A DNA stretch of 53,876 bases, from assembly GCA_022790575.1 (NCBI GenBank), contig JAAVXM010000008.1, positions 1 through 53,876 on the forward strand, written 5' to 3'. The position numbers were made by a program, and so were the translations under genes. Shown here in pieces: positions 15,439 through 24,407 of this stretch. Within the stretch, counting starts at the first letter, position 1; each line of letters begins with the position of its first letter. The DNA is from Clostridia bacterium (lineage in GTDB: Bacteria; Bacillota; Clostridia; TANB77; CAG-508). The notes under the pieces were generated by a model. It had not been told where the DNA came from, ran no database searches, and worked only from the letters and a program-made list of their open reading frames with translations.

Positions 15439-17055
15439 TTATTGAGATGTGGTTTTTACATAGTAATAACCATCTTGATAACCATCATTTGGATATGCAG
15501 TACTAGACTCATCTGTAACTGTATTATATTTTGTTGTTCCTTTTGAAAATGTTGGATTTGGATTTAATACAGCCTCTATTTTTGCTGTAGTTACACTATA
15601 TGTTCCAAAATGGTCTACATTGTTTCTTATATATTGCCTTACACTTCTTCCACCACCAGTATAGTATGTTCCTGGTCCAGAATGTGTTTCAGTTGCACTT
15701 AGAGTGAAACTACCATTTTTAGCATCAAATGTATAACGATATGAACCTGTCCAATTACTAGCATTTTGATGTATAACATTTGAAGATATAACTGTTCTTT
15801 CTTCTATATATCTATTTTGGCAGACAGCTTCCCACTTTTCCCAAGCATATAGTTTGGTTGTTCCTGTTATGGTTTTATCACTTGTATTGTTTTTTGCATC
15901 ATATACTATTACTTTACAATTATGACTTCCTGTTGTTAGTCCTGTTATAGTTTTGTTTTTTGTTACTTTTGATGTCGTTGCTGTAAATGTTTGTGTGTCT
16001 TTTAGTACTTCATCTACATAAAATTCAAACTTTACTGTTCCAAGTCCTACATCTTGTGCTGTTGCACTTAAGATTATTCCATCTTCTGAGTATTTTTCTG
16101 ATGTAAATGATGTTATATTCGGTCCTTCATTGTCAAAGAAAAATGCCTCACTTCTCCATTTCGTTTTTTGTCCTGATTTTGTTTCTATCATTGTCCATAA
16201 ATAGTATTTTCCTGTTACTTCATTCTCTGTTATTGTATCTCCACTTTTAAAGTTTTTTGTGAATGTGTCTTCTTCTGGCTCTACTACACTATCTGTCCAT
16301 TGATATTTTGCATTTACTACTCTATCTCCTGTTTCTTGTATTGTTATTTTTGTTGTGTGCTCTTTTTTCCATTCTTCATTTCCATTTGGTTCGAATTTAA
16401 CTGTTGCCACTATTCCTTCTACATCTATTGTTTTACTATTCATTATGTTTGCATATGCTTTTATTGTGTATTTTCCATTTTGATTTACTGTGTATTCTTT
16501 TTTTATTTCTTCTTTTAAGTCATCATATGTAAATTCATCTAGTTTTTCCCCTGCTTGCCATATTTCTATTTTGTTTATTCCTTTTTTCTCTTCTATTGCT
16601 GTTATTGTTATTACTGCTGTTTTTGCATCTGCTGCTAATTCTACTGTTGCTTCTACTTCTGGAAATATCAAGTCTTTTGATTTCCCTAAAAATCTCCCTA
16701 TTTTGGGCACACTTCTATCTAATTCATATGCATATCCATCAACTACCGCTATGTCTCCTTTTACTTCTGCTCCTTCTATTTCATTTGTTATAATATTGTC
16801 TAAAAATTCATTTTGATTGTATTTTATATTTAATATTTTTTCATTGTATGCACTAAGTAATGTTAACTCTAGCTTTTCCCTTGCTTCCGCTTCTTTGCTG
16901 TTTTCTTTTGCTTGTGTTGCTTGTATTATTATTCCATTTTCTCCTAATAATAATGCTATACTAACTCCTGCTAATATTAAAAGCACTATAAGTGTGACCA
17001 CCAATGCAATTAATGTTATTCCTTGATGTTCTTTCATATAATTTACTTTATACAT
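15439..17055 (-). CDS. large prepilin-like surface protein
   Basis: 538 residues. The leader MKEHQ-GITLIALVVTLIVL is prepilin-like with a Gly at the expected cut, followed by a long amphipathic helix (ATQAKENSKEAEAREKLELT). Then comes a segment shared with the 47094-48761 protein (DGYAYELDR.VPKIGR.LGKSKDL) and Ig-like modules (NITSFTSEKYSEDGIILSA, AQDVGLGTVKFEFYVDEV). The C-terminal third is Gly/Ser/Thr/Tyr-rich and unrelated to that paralog, so the tip domain has been exchanged or has diverged. ATG 17055 with AAAGGA about 13 bases upstream; an internal ATG at 17037 has none. Monocistronic between two intergenic regions. Probably surface displayed; no pilus genes nearby. Confidence 0.75.
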   Translation of the reverse strand: MYKVNYMKEHQGITLIALVVTLIVLLILAGVSIALLLGENGIIIQATQAKENSKEAEAREKLELTLLSAYNEKILNIKYNQNEFLDNIITNEIEGAEVKGDIAVVDGYAYELDRSVPKIGRFLGKSKDLIFPEVEATVELAADAKTAVITITAIEEKKGINKIEIWQAGEKLDEFTYDDLKEEIKKEYTVNQNGKYTIKAYANIMNSKTIDVEGIVATVKFEPNGNEEWKKEHTTKITIQETGDRVVNAKYQWTDSVVEPEEDTFTKNFKSGDTITENEVTGKYYLWTMIETKSGQKTKWRSEAFFFDNEGPNITSFTSEKYSEDGIILSATAQDVGLGTVKFEFYVDEVLKDTQTFTATTSKVTKNKTITGLTTGSHNCKVIVYDAKNNTSDKTITGTTKLYAWEKWEAVCQNRYIEERTVISSNVIHQNASNWTGSYRYTFDAKNGSFTLSATETHSGPGTYYTGGGRSVRQYIRNNVDHFGTYSVTTAKIEAVLNPNPTFSKGTTKYNTVTDESSTAYPNDGYQDGYYYVKTTSQ

Positions 17056-17237
17056 TTTTAAATCTCTTTCCTTTCTTTCTTCTTATGTTTCTCATTTTCG
17101 TAATTTTTATTCCTTTTGACATTATATTTTCATTTCTTCTCTTCACATATGGATAATACTTATGCTTTTTGTATTATATAATAACATTCTTTTTTTGACA
17201 ATATTTTTTAACAATTTGTTAAATTTTTTTAAAACTC

Positions 17238-17266
17238 TTGTCAATTTAAAAATAATGTGTTAATAT
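17238..17266 (+). promoter_or_regulatory. promoter of tRNA-Trp
   Basis: TTGTCA (17238-17243), 17 bases, TAATAT (17261-17266), placing initiation roughly 10 bases before the tRNA. The rest of the 228-base gap back to 17055 is AT-rich and shows no other feature. Confidence 0.5.
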
Positions 17267-17283
17267 AATATAGTAATCAATTT

Positions 17284-17358
17284 AGGGGTATAGTGTCAAT
17301 GGTAGCACATCGGTCTCCAAAACCGCCTGTGAGGGTTCGAGTCCTTCTACCCCTGCCA
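17284..17358 (+). tRNA. tRNA-Trp (anticodon CCA)
   Basis: A 75-base cloverleaf including encoded CCA. Acceptor AGGGGTA pairs with TACCCCT, discriminator G; D arm has AATGGTAG; anticodon loop CTCCAAA gives CCA; T arm GAGGG-TTCGAGT-CCTTC. Terminator follows at 17362-17391. Confidence 0.95.
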
Positions 17359-17361
17359 ATA

Positions 17362-17391
17362 AAGAAGTTTAGTTTTATGACTAAGCTTCTT
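17362..17391 (+). terminator. terminator after tRNA-Trp
   Basis: AAGAAGTTTAGT and ACTAAGCTTCTT pair over 12 positions with one G-T wobble, followed by TTTTATTATA. It separates the tRNA from the peptidase gene behind it. Confidence 0.8.
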
Positions 17392-17422
17392 TTTATTATA
17401 TAAATTTTTAGGAGGTGATAAT

Positions 17423-17998
17423 ATAAATAAAATAATTTATAAATTAATAATTTTTTTAGTAATCATATGTATTTTTTTCGTTCCATATATCTCAAATGGC
17501 AACTTTGAGGAAAACTTAGAAAATGGTCAAACAATATTTTATGGAAATCAAAATTTCGCTTGGCCAATACCTGGATACACATCTATTTCATCTCACTTTG
17601 GAAAAAGAAATTCGCCAACAGCAGGAGCATCTTCATATCATAAAGGGACTGACATTCCTGCTCCAGAGGGCACAAATTTAATTGCCGTATGTGATGGGAA
17701 AATAACTTTTGTGGGTTTTCTAGGTGGAGGTGGTCATACTATCACTCTCACATCTAATGAAGGAATAAAAATTTCCTATTGTCATGTTTCACCAAACTAT
17801 ATCGTTTTTGAAGGATTTTCAATTGTACAAGGTCAAATTATTGGACATGTTGGACCAAAATATGTTTACAATGTTCCTGGTAACAAATATCATGATTCAA
17901 GTGGTCGTCCAACTAATGGCGCAACAACAGGCTGTCACTTGCATATAGGATTTAGAATTAATGGAGCATATGTAAATCCTTTAAATTATTTACAATAA
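17423..17998 (+). CDS. M23-family (LytM-type) peptidase with apparent AUA start
   Basis: 191 residues if read from ATA at 17423: a signal/anchor helix (KLIIFLVIICIFFVPYI), a short linker, then an M23 domain with SSYHKGTDIPAPEG (HxxxD metal ligands), GGHTITLTSNEGIKISYCHVS and GCHLHIGF (HxH). These zinc endopeptidases cut peptide cross-links of peptidoglycan; an N-terminal anchor places it outside the membrane. The frame has no ATG, GTG or TTG before GTG 17711, which lies inside the catalytic domain. AGGAGG at 17410-17415 sits 7 bases before the ATA, so translation from ATA, or an ATG lost by mutation, is likely. A plain ORF call from 17711 would miss the first 96 residues. Confidence 0.75.
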   Translation: MNKIIYKLIIFLVIICIFFVPYISNGNFEENLENGQTIFYGNQNFAWPIPGYTSISSHFGKRNSPTAGASSYHKGTDIPAPEGTNLIAVCDGKITFVGFLGGGGHTITLTSNEGIKISYCHVSPNYIVFEGFSIVQGQIIGHVGPKYVYNVPGNKYHDSSGRPTNGATTGCHLHIGFRINGAYVNPLNYLQ

Positions 17999-18052
17999 AT
18001 CAAATTTATGTTATTATATAAAGTTATAAGATATTATAAAGGAGATGATTTC

Positions 18053-19759
18053 ATGGCTTTTGATGGAATAGTAACAAAAGCTATTATTACAGAACTTTCT
18101 GATATTATAGGAAGTAAAATAGATAAGATTCATCAACCAGATAAAAATACAGTTTTAATGAGTCTTTATAATCAAGGCAAACATTTAGCTTTAAATATAT
18201 GTATTGATGCACATAATTGTAGAATAAATTTAACAACACATTCTAGGGTAAATCCACTTGTGGCTCCCAATTTCTGTATGTTACTTAGAAAGCATTTGAT
18301 GGGTGGCAGAATTGCAAATATAAATATGCAAGGTTTAGAAAGAATTGTAAATATTGACATAGAAACAATAAATGAATTTAATGAGATAGAAACAAAAACT
18401 TTAATAGTTGAACTTATGGGAAGACATAGTAATATTATATTAACAAATAAAAACAATATAATTATAGATGCAATGAGACATGTATATGCAACAAACAATT
18501 CCTATAGAGATATCTTCCCTTCTTGTCAATACCATGTTCCTCATACTGATAAATTTGACTTTATAGCAACAAAGAACTTTGATGATTTTTATAATAAACT
18601 CAATCTTGATATAGAATTACCAAAAGCCCTTGTTGAAGCATTTACTGGATTTAGTTTATCTTTTGCAAACTCTATTATTGAAAAATGCAATTTAAAATCC
18701 AATTCAAAAAATGAAATACAAGTTTTGTATGAGTATATCTTGCAAATCTTAAACAATTCATCTAGTTTATCTTTTGAAAGAATATATAAAAATGACAAAT
18801 TATCAGATTATGTATTAATAATAGATAACTCAAATGAAAAATACAACTTAAATTTCTTTATTGATGACTTTTACTTTGAAAGAGAAACTTCAGAAACATT
18901 CATTAATTCAAGAAATAGTATTTTAAAATTAATACTAAATGCCTTAAAAAAATATCAGAATCGTTTAATTAGTATTAACTCAAAATTAGAAGAATGTAAT
19001 GAAATGGACAAATATAAATTATATGGAGAATTGATTACAGCTAACCTTTATCGTATAAATAACTCTCATATAAGTCATATCCAACTTGAAAACTATTATG
19101 ATAATAATTCAATAATTGACATTCCTCTTGATATTAAATACTCTCCAAATATTAATGCCAAAAGGTATTTTAAAAAGTATAATAAATTAAAAAATGCTTT
19201 TAAGATTGTTTCAGAACAAAAAATTGAAACAGAAAGAGAACTTGATTATATTGAAAGTATAGTATATGAAATTGATAGTGCTTCTACTTTAGAAGAAATA
19301 CAAACTATCTTTGAAGAAATCAGTGAAAGTCAAATATTTAAAGATAAAGTTAAAAATAAAGCTAAAAAATCAAAGAGCAAAAAAAATAAAGCAACAGCTA
19401 AATTCGCACCTATTGAATATGAAATAGATAATTATAAAATTTATGTTGGTAGAAATAATAAAGAAAATGATTGGCTAACTTTTACTTTTGCCAAAAAAGA
19501 TGATATTTGGTTTCATACAAAAGATATACATGGAAGCCATGTTATTTTGAGAACTGGTAACTCTCCTGTTTCTAATGATATTTTAATTAAGTGTGCACAA
19601 ATAGCAGCAAAGCATAGTAAAGCCACTATCTCATCTAATGTTCCTGTTGATTATTGCTTTGTAAAGTTTGTGAAAAAGCCAAATAATGCAAAACCTGGTA
19701 TGGTTATCTTTACTAATAATAAAACTTTAAATGTAAACCCTAATTTGAGTGAAGATTAA
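18053..19759 (+). CDS. rqcH: RqcH / NFACT-family ribosome quality-control protein
   Basis: 568 residues from ATG 18053, with AAAGGAGATGAT immediately upstream; the frame is open further back without a better start. Begins MAFDGIVTKAIITEL and contains NFACT-N (RINLTTHSRVNP, NFCMLLRKHLMGGRI), coiled-coil and HhH middle parts, and a C-terminal NFACT-R domain (YKIYVGRNNKENDWLTF, DDIWFHTKDIHGSHVIL, AAKHSKA). RqcH binds split 50S subunits with stalled peptidyl-tRNA and adds Ala tails; older names are FbpA or fibronectin-binding protein. It lies 54 bases after the peptidase gene. Confidence 0.92.
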   Translation: MAFDGIVTKAIITELSDIIGSKIDKIHQPDKNTVLMSLYNQGKHLALNICIDAHNCRINLTTHSRVNPLVAPNFCMLLRKHLMGGRIANINMQGLERIVNIDIETINEFNEIETKTLIVELMGRHSNIILTNKNNIIIDAMRHVYATNNSYRDIFPSCQYHVPHTDKFDFIATKNFDDFYNKLNLDIELPKALVEAFTGFSLSFANSIIEKCNLKSNSKNEIQVLYEYILQILNNSSSLSFERIYKNDKLSDYVLIIDNSNEKYNLNFFIDDFYFERETSETFINSRNSILKLILNALKKYQNRLISINSKLEECNEMDKYKLYGELITANLYRINNSHISHIQLENYYDNNSIIDIPLDIKYSPNINAKRYFKKYNKLKNAFKIVSEQKIETERELDYIESIVYEIDSASTLEEIQTIFEEISESQIFKDKVKNKAKKSKSKKNKATAKFAPIEYEIDNYKIYVGRNNKENDWLTFTFAKKDDIWFHTKDIHGSHVILRTGNSPVSNDILIKCAQIAAKHSKATISSNVPVDYCFVKFVKKPNNAKPGMVIFTNNKTLNVNPNLSED

Positions 19760-19772
19760 AATATATTTTTAT

Positions 19773-19804
19773 AAGGTAGAGGAATTTTACTTTTCCTCTA
19801 CCTT
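19773..19804. terminator. bidirectional terminator between convergent genes
   Basis: AAGGTAGAGGAA and TTCCTCTACCTT form a perfect 12-bp stem with an 8-base loop, ending rqcH on the plus strand and the gene at 19816-20274 on the minus strand. Confidence 0.8.
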
Positions 19805-19815
19805 TTCCTTCATAG

Positions 19816-20274
19816 CTATATTACAAATAACAATGATATTACTGTAAAATATACTGAAAGTATTCCTAATGCTGTATCTAAAAATCCTTCTGTTGTCTCT
19901 CCTGCTTCATCTACTATTGAAATCTCATAAGATTTTATATCTGTTATCTTAAAATAAGTTTCTACTTCTTTAACTTGATTCGTACTTATTGTACCTACTT
20001 CTATATATTGAGTTCCTAATACATTACCTATATTTGAGTATAAGTCTATTTTTAAATATTTACCACTTAATTCTTCATTACTTAATTTTAATTTTATCCT
20101 TCCATTTACTTTTGTTGATTGCATTTGTACTACTTCTATTCCTTTTGGAAGTTCTCCTCTATTTTTCATATCTTTATATGTTGAATCAATCCCTACATTT
20201 ATTAATATATCTGAAAGTATCCAAAACAATATTATCCAAATAACATATTTTGCAAATCTTTTTACTTTATCCAT
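19816..20274 (-). CDS. small membrane protein, unknown function
   Basis: 152 residues from ATG 20274, preceded by AAAAGGAG; a TTG 21 bases upstream in frame lacks a site. N-terminal membrane helix (about 8-26, YVIWIILFWILSDILI), a soluble middle with beta character (GKYLKIDLYSNIGNVLGTQYIEVG) and a C-terminal hydrophobic helix (ALGILSVYFTVISLLFVI). The topology suggests both ends in the membrane with an extracytoplasmic domain. No family recognised. Convergent with rqcH and divergent from the peroxiredoxin gene. Confidence 0.6.
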   Translation of the reverse strand: MDKVKRFAKYVIWIILFWILSDILINVGIDSTYKDMKNRGELPKGIEVVQMQSTKVNGRIKLKLSNEELSGKYLKIDLYSNIGNVLGTQYIEVGTISTNQVKEVETYFKITDIKSYEISIVDEAGETTEGFLDTALGILSVYFTVISLLFVI

Positions 20275-20439
20275 TTTTATTCTCCTTTTATACAATTATA
20301 ATTATATTATACTACACTTTACTTTTATATGCAAATGTGTAACTTTTTATATTTTTATTAATATTATAGATTAAATAAATATTTATTCTAGGGGTTAAAA
20401 AATTTTCCTAGATAGAGCACTGCTCAGATGGAGGTTTAT

Positions 20440-21177
20440 ATGGATTATGAATTAATGATGAATGGGAATGTAAAAATAGGTCAAAAGGCTCCAAGTTTCA
20501 CTGCTGAGAGTACATATGGCACAGTTAACCTTGATGATTATAAAGGTAAGTGGTTAGTTTTTTTCTCACACCCTGGTGACTTCACTCCAGTATGCACAAC
20601 AGAAATGATTTCTTTTGCAAAGGCCAATCCTTATTTCGAAAAACTCAATACATGTCTATTGGGCATTAGTATTGACAGTAATCCTTCTCATTTAGCATGG
20701 ATGAAAAACATCTATGATATGACAGGAATTGTATTACCATTTCCAATTATTGCTGATAGAAATGGTTCTATTGCTAGAAAGTATGGTATGATATCAAATG
20801 ATATTAGTACTACTGAGACTGTAAGAAATGTTTTTATTATTGACGATAAAGGAATAGTAAGAGTTATACTAGTCTACCCATTAAATGTAGGTAGATTTAT
20901 TCCAGAAATATTGAGAACTGTTCAAGCTTTACAAATGGCAGATTGTACAGAAGCGTCAACTCCTGCCAATTGGTTACCTGGTCAACCTGTAATTATGAGA
21001 CCACCTCGTACTTTTCCTCTTTTAAGAGAAAGAGAAAATTATATTAATCAAAATAATAATGGTATGAGTTGGTATTTATCTTTTCAGTCTCCAGATACTA
21101 AATGTATTAATCAAATTGAAACATCATGTACTTCAGAAGCTAGTTTGAATGAAGCTGGAACAAAAAAAGAGCAATAA
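20440..21177 (+). CDS. peroxiredoxin (AhpC/TSA, Prx6-like)
   Basis: 245 residues from ATG 20440, chosen because GGAGG lies 5 bases before it (an ATG at 20428 precedes the Shine-Dalgarno). Thioredoxin fold with peroxidatic Cys 52 in HPGDFTPVCTTEM, conserved Arg in RNVFIIDDKGIVR, and a long C-terminal arm (NVGRFIPEILRTVQALQ, ATPANWLPGQPVI) typical of Prx6-type enzymes that remove H2O2 and organic peroxides. The tail beyond residue about 205 is unusual: MSWYLSFQSPDTKCINQIETSC adds two cysteines that could resolve the sulfenic acid, then a polar Ser/Glu-rich end. Monocistronic, ended by 21181-21217. Confidence 0.88.
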   Translation: MDYELMMNGNVKIGQKAPSFTAESTYGTVNLDDYKGKWLVFFSHPGDFTPVCTTEMISFAKANPYFEKLNTCLLGISIDSNPSHLAWMKNIYDMTGIVLPFPIIADRNGSIARKYGMISNDISTTETVRNVFIIDDKGIVRVILVYPLNVGRFIPEILRTVQALQMADCTEASTPANWLPGQPVIMRPPRTFPLLRERENYINQNNNGMSWYLSFQSPDTKCINQIETSCTSEASLNEAGTKKEQ

Positions 21178-21180
21178 AAA

Positions 21181-21217
21181 TGAGGTTACTGAAATATACA
21201 TTTTTTCAGTAGCCTCA
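21181..21217. terminator. bidirectional terminator
   Basis: TGAGGTTACTGAA and TTCAGTAGCCTCA pair over 13 positions with one wobble and a loop of about 11 bases. It closes the peroxiredoxin gene (plus) and the cation ATPase gene (minus). Confidence 0.75.
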
Positions 21218-21227
21218 ACAAACCTTT

Positions 21228-23945
21228 TTATTCTTCTTTAGCTGTATTTATTTTGAATAATTTTAATATTTCTACAATAACTATAGGCGCAAATACTAAA
21301 GCTATTATTTCTATCATATTTCCTGCTGGTAAAATTGGTATACTAAATACTGTTCTTAATGCAGGAACAACTAATATTACTCCCATTAATAATGCAGATA
21401 CTAATACAGCCATTATTAAAATTTTATTATTGAATATTTTAGTCTTAAATATTGAATTTTTATTGTCACGTATATTAAATACATGTACTAACTCTGATAA
21501 TGCTAATACTGTAAATGCCATCGTTTGACCTACTTCTATTTTTGTTTCTTCAAGTGTTAGTCCATCTATTGCTGTATTTGTTGTTCCAAGACCTATTAAA
21601 AATGCTGCAAGTGTAAGTAATCCTATCATTATTCCTTGATATACTATTCTGAATGTTCTTCCTTTTGTAAATATTCCTTCATTCTTTTTAACAGGCTTTC
21701 TATTCATTATATCTTTATTTGCAGAGTCAAACGCTAATGCTAATGCTGGGAATGTATCTGTTACTAGATTTATCCATAAAATATGAATTGGAAGCAATAC
21801 TTGTAACATTGTTACATCTGAAATTCCAAACCATCCTGCTATTGCTGGTGCAAATAATGTTGCAAGCAATAATACAACTACTTCTCCAACATTACATGAT
21901 ATTAAAAATTGTATTACTTTTAATATATTATCATATATACGTCTACCTTCTTCTACTGCTGATACTATTGTTGCAAAATTGTCGTCTGTTAATATTACAT
22001 CAGCTGCTTCTTTTGCAACCTCTGTTCCGACTTTCCCCATTGCACATCCAATATCAGATGTTTTTAGGGCTGGACTATCATTTACTCCATCTCCAGTCAT
22101 TGCTACGACCTCACCATTTGCTTGCCATGCTTTTACTATACGAACTTTATGTTCTGGTGATACTCTTGCATATACAGAATATTTCCTTATGTTTTTTGTT
22201 AACTGTTCATCAGATATTTTGTCTAATTCTAAACCTGTTAATGCTTCTTCTTCATTTTCTAATATTCCTAGTTTTTTTGCAATTGCAACTGCTGTAATTT
22301 TATGGTCTCCTGTAATCATAACAGTCTTTATTCCTGCTTTTTTACATTTTTCTACCGCTTTTTTTGCTTCTTCTCTTGGTGGGTCTATCATTCCAACCAT
22401 TCCTACAAATGTTAATTCACTCTCTATTGTTTTCATTTCTTCTTTTGTCGGAATATGGTCCATCTCTTTATATGCAAATGCTAATACCCTTAATGCCTCT
22501 TTTGCCATACTTTCATTGTTTTCTCTAATCCAATTTGCATATTCATTTAAGTTTGTTCTTAATTCCCCTTTATACAAGTATGAATTACATATTCTAAGTA
22601 GTTCATCTACTCCACCTTTTGTATATACAATATATTTACCATTGTTTTCATTTACTGTTGTCATTAATTTTCTTTCCGAGTCAAATGGTACTTCGTCTAC
22701 TCTTGGGTTTTCTCTATATATTGATTTTTCAAAGTCTAATTTAAATGCCATGTCTACAAGCGCTGTTTCTGTTGGGTCTCCTGCAAGTTCACCTGTTTCT
22801 AATAGCCTGGAATCATTACATAACATACAGTTATATACTAGTTTTCTAAAGTCTTCTGATGTTTCTGCTTTTTCTATATCTACTGTTACATCATTACAAA
22901 ATATTTTTTCTACTGTCATTTTATTTTGTGTTAGTGTTCCTGTCTTATCTGAACATATTACTGTACTACTTCCTAGTGTCTCTACTGCTGGTAATTTCTT
23001 AACTATAGCGTTTTTCTTTACCATTTTTTGTACACCTATTGCTAATACTATTGTTGATACTGCTACTAATCCTTCTGGTATTACTGCTACTGCTAATGAT
23101 ACTGCTGTCATAAACATATCTATTACATCTTTTCCTTGTAATAGTCCTATTACAAATATTATTCCACATATTGCTAGTGCAGCTATTCCTAATGTTTTCC
23201 CTAAACTATTTAATCTTCTTTGTAATGGCGTTTCTTGTTTTTCTGTATCATTTAACATTCCTGCTATTTTTCCAACTTCTGTTTTCATCCCTGTTTCTAC
23301 TACTATTGCTTTGCCTCTACCATATGTTATTAAACTTGATGAAAATAACATATTTTTTCTGTCTCCTATCGCAATTTCTGTTCCCTCTATTTCCCCTGTC
23401 TCTTTTTCTACTGGAACAGATTCTCCTGTTAGTGATGCTTCTTGCGATTTTAAATTTGCTGATTCTATTAATCTTAAGTCTGCTGATACATAGTCTCCTG
23501 TCTCTAATATTACTATATCTCCTGGTACTAATTCTCTTGCTGGTATAATTTGCTCTTTTCCTTCTCTAATTACTTTAGCAGAATGTGCACTTAGCTTTTT
23601 CAACGCTTCTAATGACTTTTCCGCTTTACTTTCTTGTATTACTCCTATTAATGCGTTTAATAATACCACTATTAGTATTATTATTGTGTCTGTTATTCCT
23701 TCTCCTTCTGCTATTCCTACTGCTCCTGATACTATTGCTGCTATTATTAATACTATTATTGAAAAGTCTTTAAATTGTGCCATAAACTTTTTGATTAATG
23801 GCTCTTTTTTCTTTTCTTGTAATTCATTTGCTCCATATTTAAGTGCGCTCTTTTGTACTTTGCTTGCGTCTAAGCCTACTTTTATATTTGTTTCTAGTTC
23901 ATTTTCTATTTCTGCTATATTTTTATTAAACCACTGCTTTTCCAT
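21228..23945 (-). CDS. P2-type cation (probably calcium) ATPase
   Basis: 905 residues. N-terminal cation-ATPase domain (KVQKSALKYGANELQEKK), actuator TGES (SLTGESVPVE), M4 PEGL motif (AVIPEGLVAVSTIVLAIG), phosphorylation DKTGTLT with Asp 333, KGGVDELL nucleotide-binding region, hinge TGDGVNDSPALK, and C-terminal membrane helices (LQVLLPIHILWINLVTDTFPALALA). This layout is that of SERCA/PMCA-like Ca2+ pumps; the PEGL and NLVTD regions fit P2A. The second residue after PEGL is Val-Ala rather than Pro-Ala, so ion specificity is an inference and Mn2+ is possible. Monocistronic. Confidence 0.9.
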   Translation of the reverse strand: MEKQWFNKNIAEIENELETNIKVGLDASKVQKSALKYGANELQEKKKEPLIKKFMAQFKDFSIIVLIIAAIVSGAVGIAEGEGITDTIIILIVVLLNALIGVIQESKAEKSLEALKKLSAHSAKVIREGKEQIIPARELVPGDIVILETGDYVSADLRLIESANLKSQEASLTGESVPVEKETGEIEGTEIAIGDRKNMLFSSSLITYGRGKAIVVETGMKTEVGKIAGMLNDTEKQETPLQRRLNSLGKTLGIAALAICGIIFVIGLLQGKDVIDMFMTAVSLAVAVIPEGLVAVSTIVLAIGVQKMVKKNAIVKKLPAVETLGSSTVICSDKTGTLTQNKMTVEKIFCNDVTVDIEKAETSEDFRKLVYNCMLCNDSRLLETGELAGDPTETALVDMAFKLDFEKSIYRENPRVDEVPFDSERKLMTTVNENNGKYIVYTKGGVDELLRICNSYLYKGELRTNLNEYANWIRENNESMAKEALRVLAFAYKEMDHIPTKEEMKTIESELTFVGMVGMIDPPREEAKKAVEKCKKAGIKTVMITGDHKITAVAIAKKLGILENEEEALTGLELDKISDEQLTKNIRKYSVYARVSPEHKVRIVKAWQANGEVVAMTGDGVNDSPALKTSDIGCAMGKVGTEVAKEAADVILTDDNFATIVSAVEEGRRIYDNILKVIQFLISCNVGEVVVLLLATLFAPAIAGWFGISDVTMLQVLLPIHILWINLVTDTFPALALAFDSANKDIMNRKPVKKNEGIFTKGRTFRIVYQGIMIGLLTLAAFLIGLGTTNTAIDGLTLEETKIEVGQTMAFTVLALSELVHVFNIRDNKNSIFKTKIFNNKILIMAVLVSALLMGVILVVPALRTVFSIPILPAGNMIEIIALVFAPIVIVEILKLFKINTAKEE

Positions 23946-24131
23946 TTCACATCTTCCTTTATCTTATAATAATAATTATAATCTTGTTGCTATATACTTT
24001 ATTTATATAGTATGTATTTTTTTATTAATGTTATTCCATTTATATTAACATTATTTTGTAGCTGTGTCAACAAAAATGTTTTAGATTTTCTCCAATTTAG
24101 CTTGGTTGGTTCTTTTTGCGCAATAAAAAAA

Positions 24132-24148
24132 CTGCTATCTCTAGCAAG
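24132..24148 (-). terminator. possible terminator of the tRNA-Glu transcript
   Basis: Minus strand CTTGCTA-GAGA-TAGCAG (one bulge) followed by a run of seven T. It lies about 95 bases beyond the tRNA. The region 23946-24239 otherwise contains an 8-bp CAAACCCT/AGGGTTTG pair enclosing an AAGAAA/TTTCTT stem at about 24184-24229, and no supported gene. Confidence 0.55.
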
Positions 24149-24239
24149 TTTTCTCTTTATATATTCTAATGGTATTGTTACTGCAAACCCTCCAAACAAA
24201 GAAATAAATACTTTCTTCAGGGTTTGTTTTTAAACTTAA

Positions 24240-24314
24240 TGGTGACCCGTACGAGAATCGAACTCATGATTCCACCTTGAGAGGGTGGCGTCTTAACCGC
24301 TTGACCAACGGGCC
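24240..24314 (-). tRNA. tRNA-Glu (anticodon CTC)
   Basis: A 75-base cloverleaf with encoded CCA. Acceptor GGCCCGT pairs with ACGGGTC, discriminator A; D arm GGTCAAGCGGTTAAGAC; anticodon stem CCACC/GGTGG with loop CTCTCAA giving CTC; T loop TTCGATT. The body matches Firmicutes tRNA-Glu. It would read GAG, a rare codon in this AT-rich genome. Confidence 0.93.
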
Positions 24315-24331
24315 ATTTATTTACTCATATA

Positions 24332-24361
24332 TTTATACCACATGTTACATATATAAGTCAA
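24332..24361 (-). promoter_or_regulatory. promoter of tRNA-Glu
   Basis: Minus strand TTGACT (24356-24361), 18 bases, TATAAA (24332-24337), about 18 bases before the tRNA. Confidence 0.65.
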
Positions 24362-24375
24362 TCCTTTTATAAAAA

Positions 24376-24399
24376 AATGAGCAAATTTCTTTGCCCATT
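24376..24399 (-). terminator. terminator of rny
   Basis: Minus strand AATGGGCAAA-GAAA-TTTGCTCATT with one wobble, then TTTTT. It directly follows the rny stop codon and separates it from the tRNA promoter. Confidence 0.85.
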
Positions 24400-24407
24400 C
24401 TTTATTC

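Noticed and set aside
20296..20316. PerR-box-like ATTATAATTATA sequence near the peroxiredoxin gene
   Set aside because: Only an approximate match in an extremely AT-rich stretch, and it sits closer to the divergent membrane-protein gene. Chance is the better explanation.
21979..23493. 504-codon plus-strand frame opposite the cation ATPase
   Set aside because: It is the mirror of a well-supported P2-type ATPase; the composition (Ser, Ile, Phe, Thr-rich) is that of antisense translation.
23999..24199. 66-codon minus-strand frame (FGGFAVTIPLEYIKRK...) behind tRNA-Glu
   Set aside because: No ATG, starts only at TTG, overlaps hairpins and a terminator-like stem, and has no recognised relatives. 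Kept as non-coding.
24184..24229. CAAACCCT/AGGGTTTG inverted repeat with inner stem as a separate small RNA
   Set aside because: No promoter aligned with it on either strand; T-tract only on the plus strand where no gene precedes. Mentioned only as structure.
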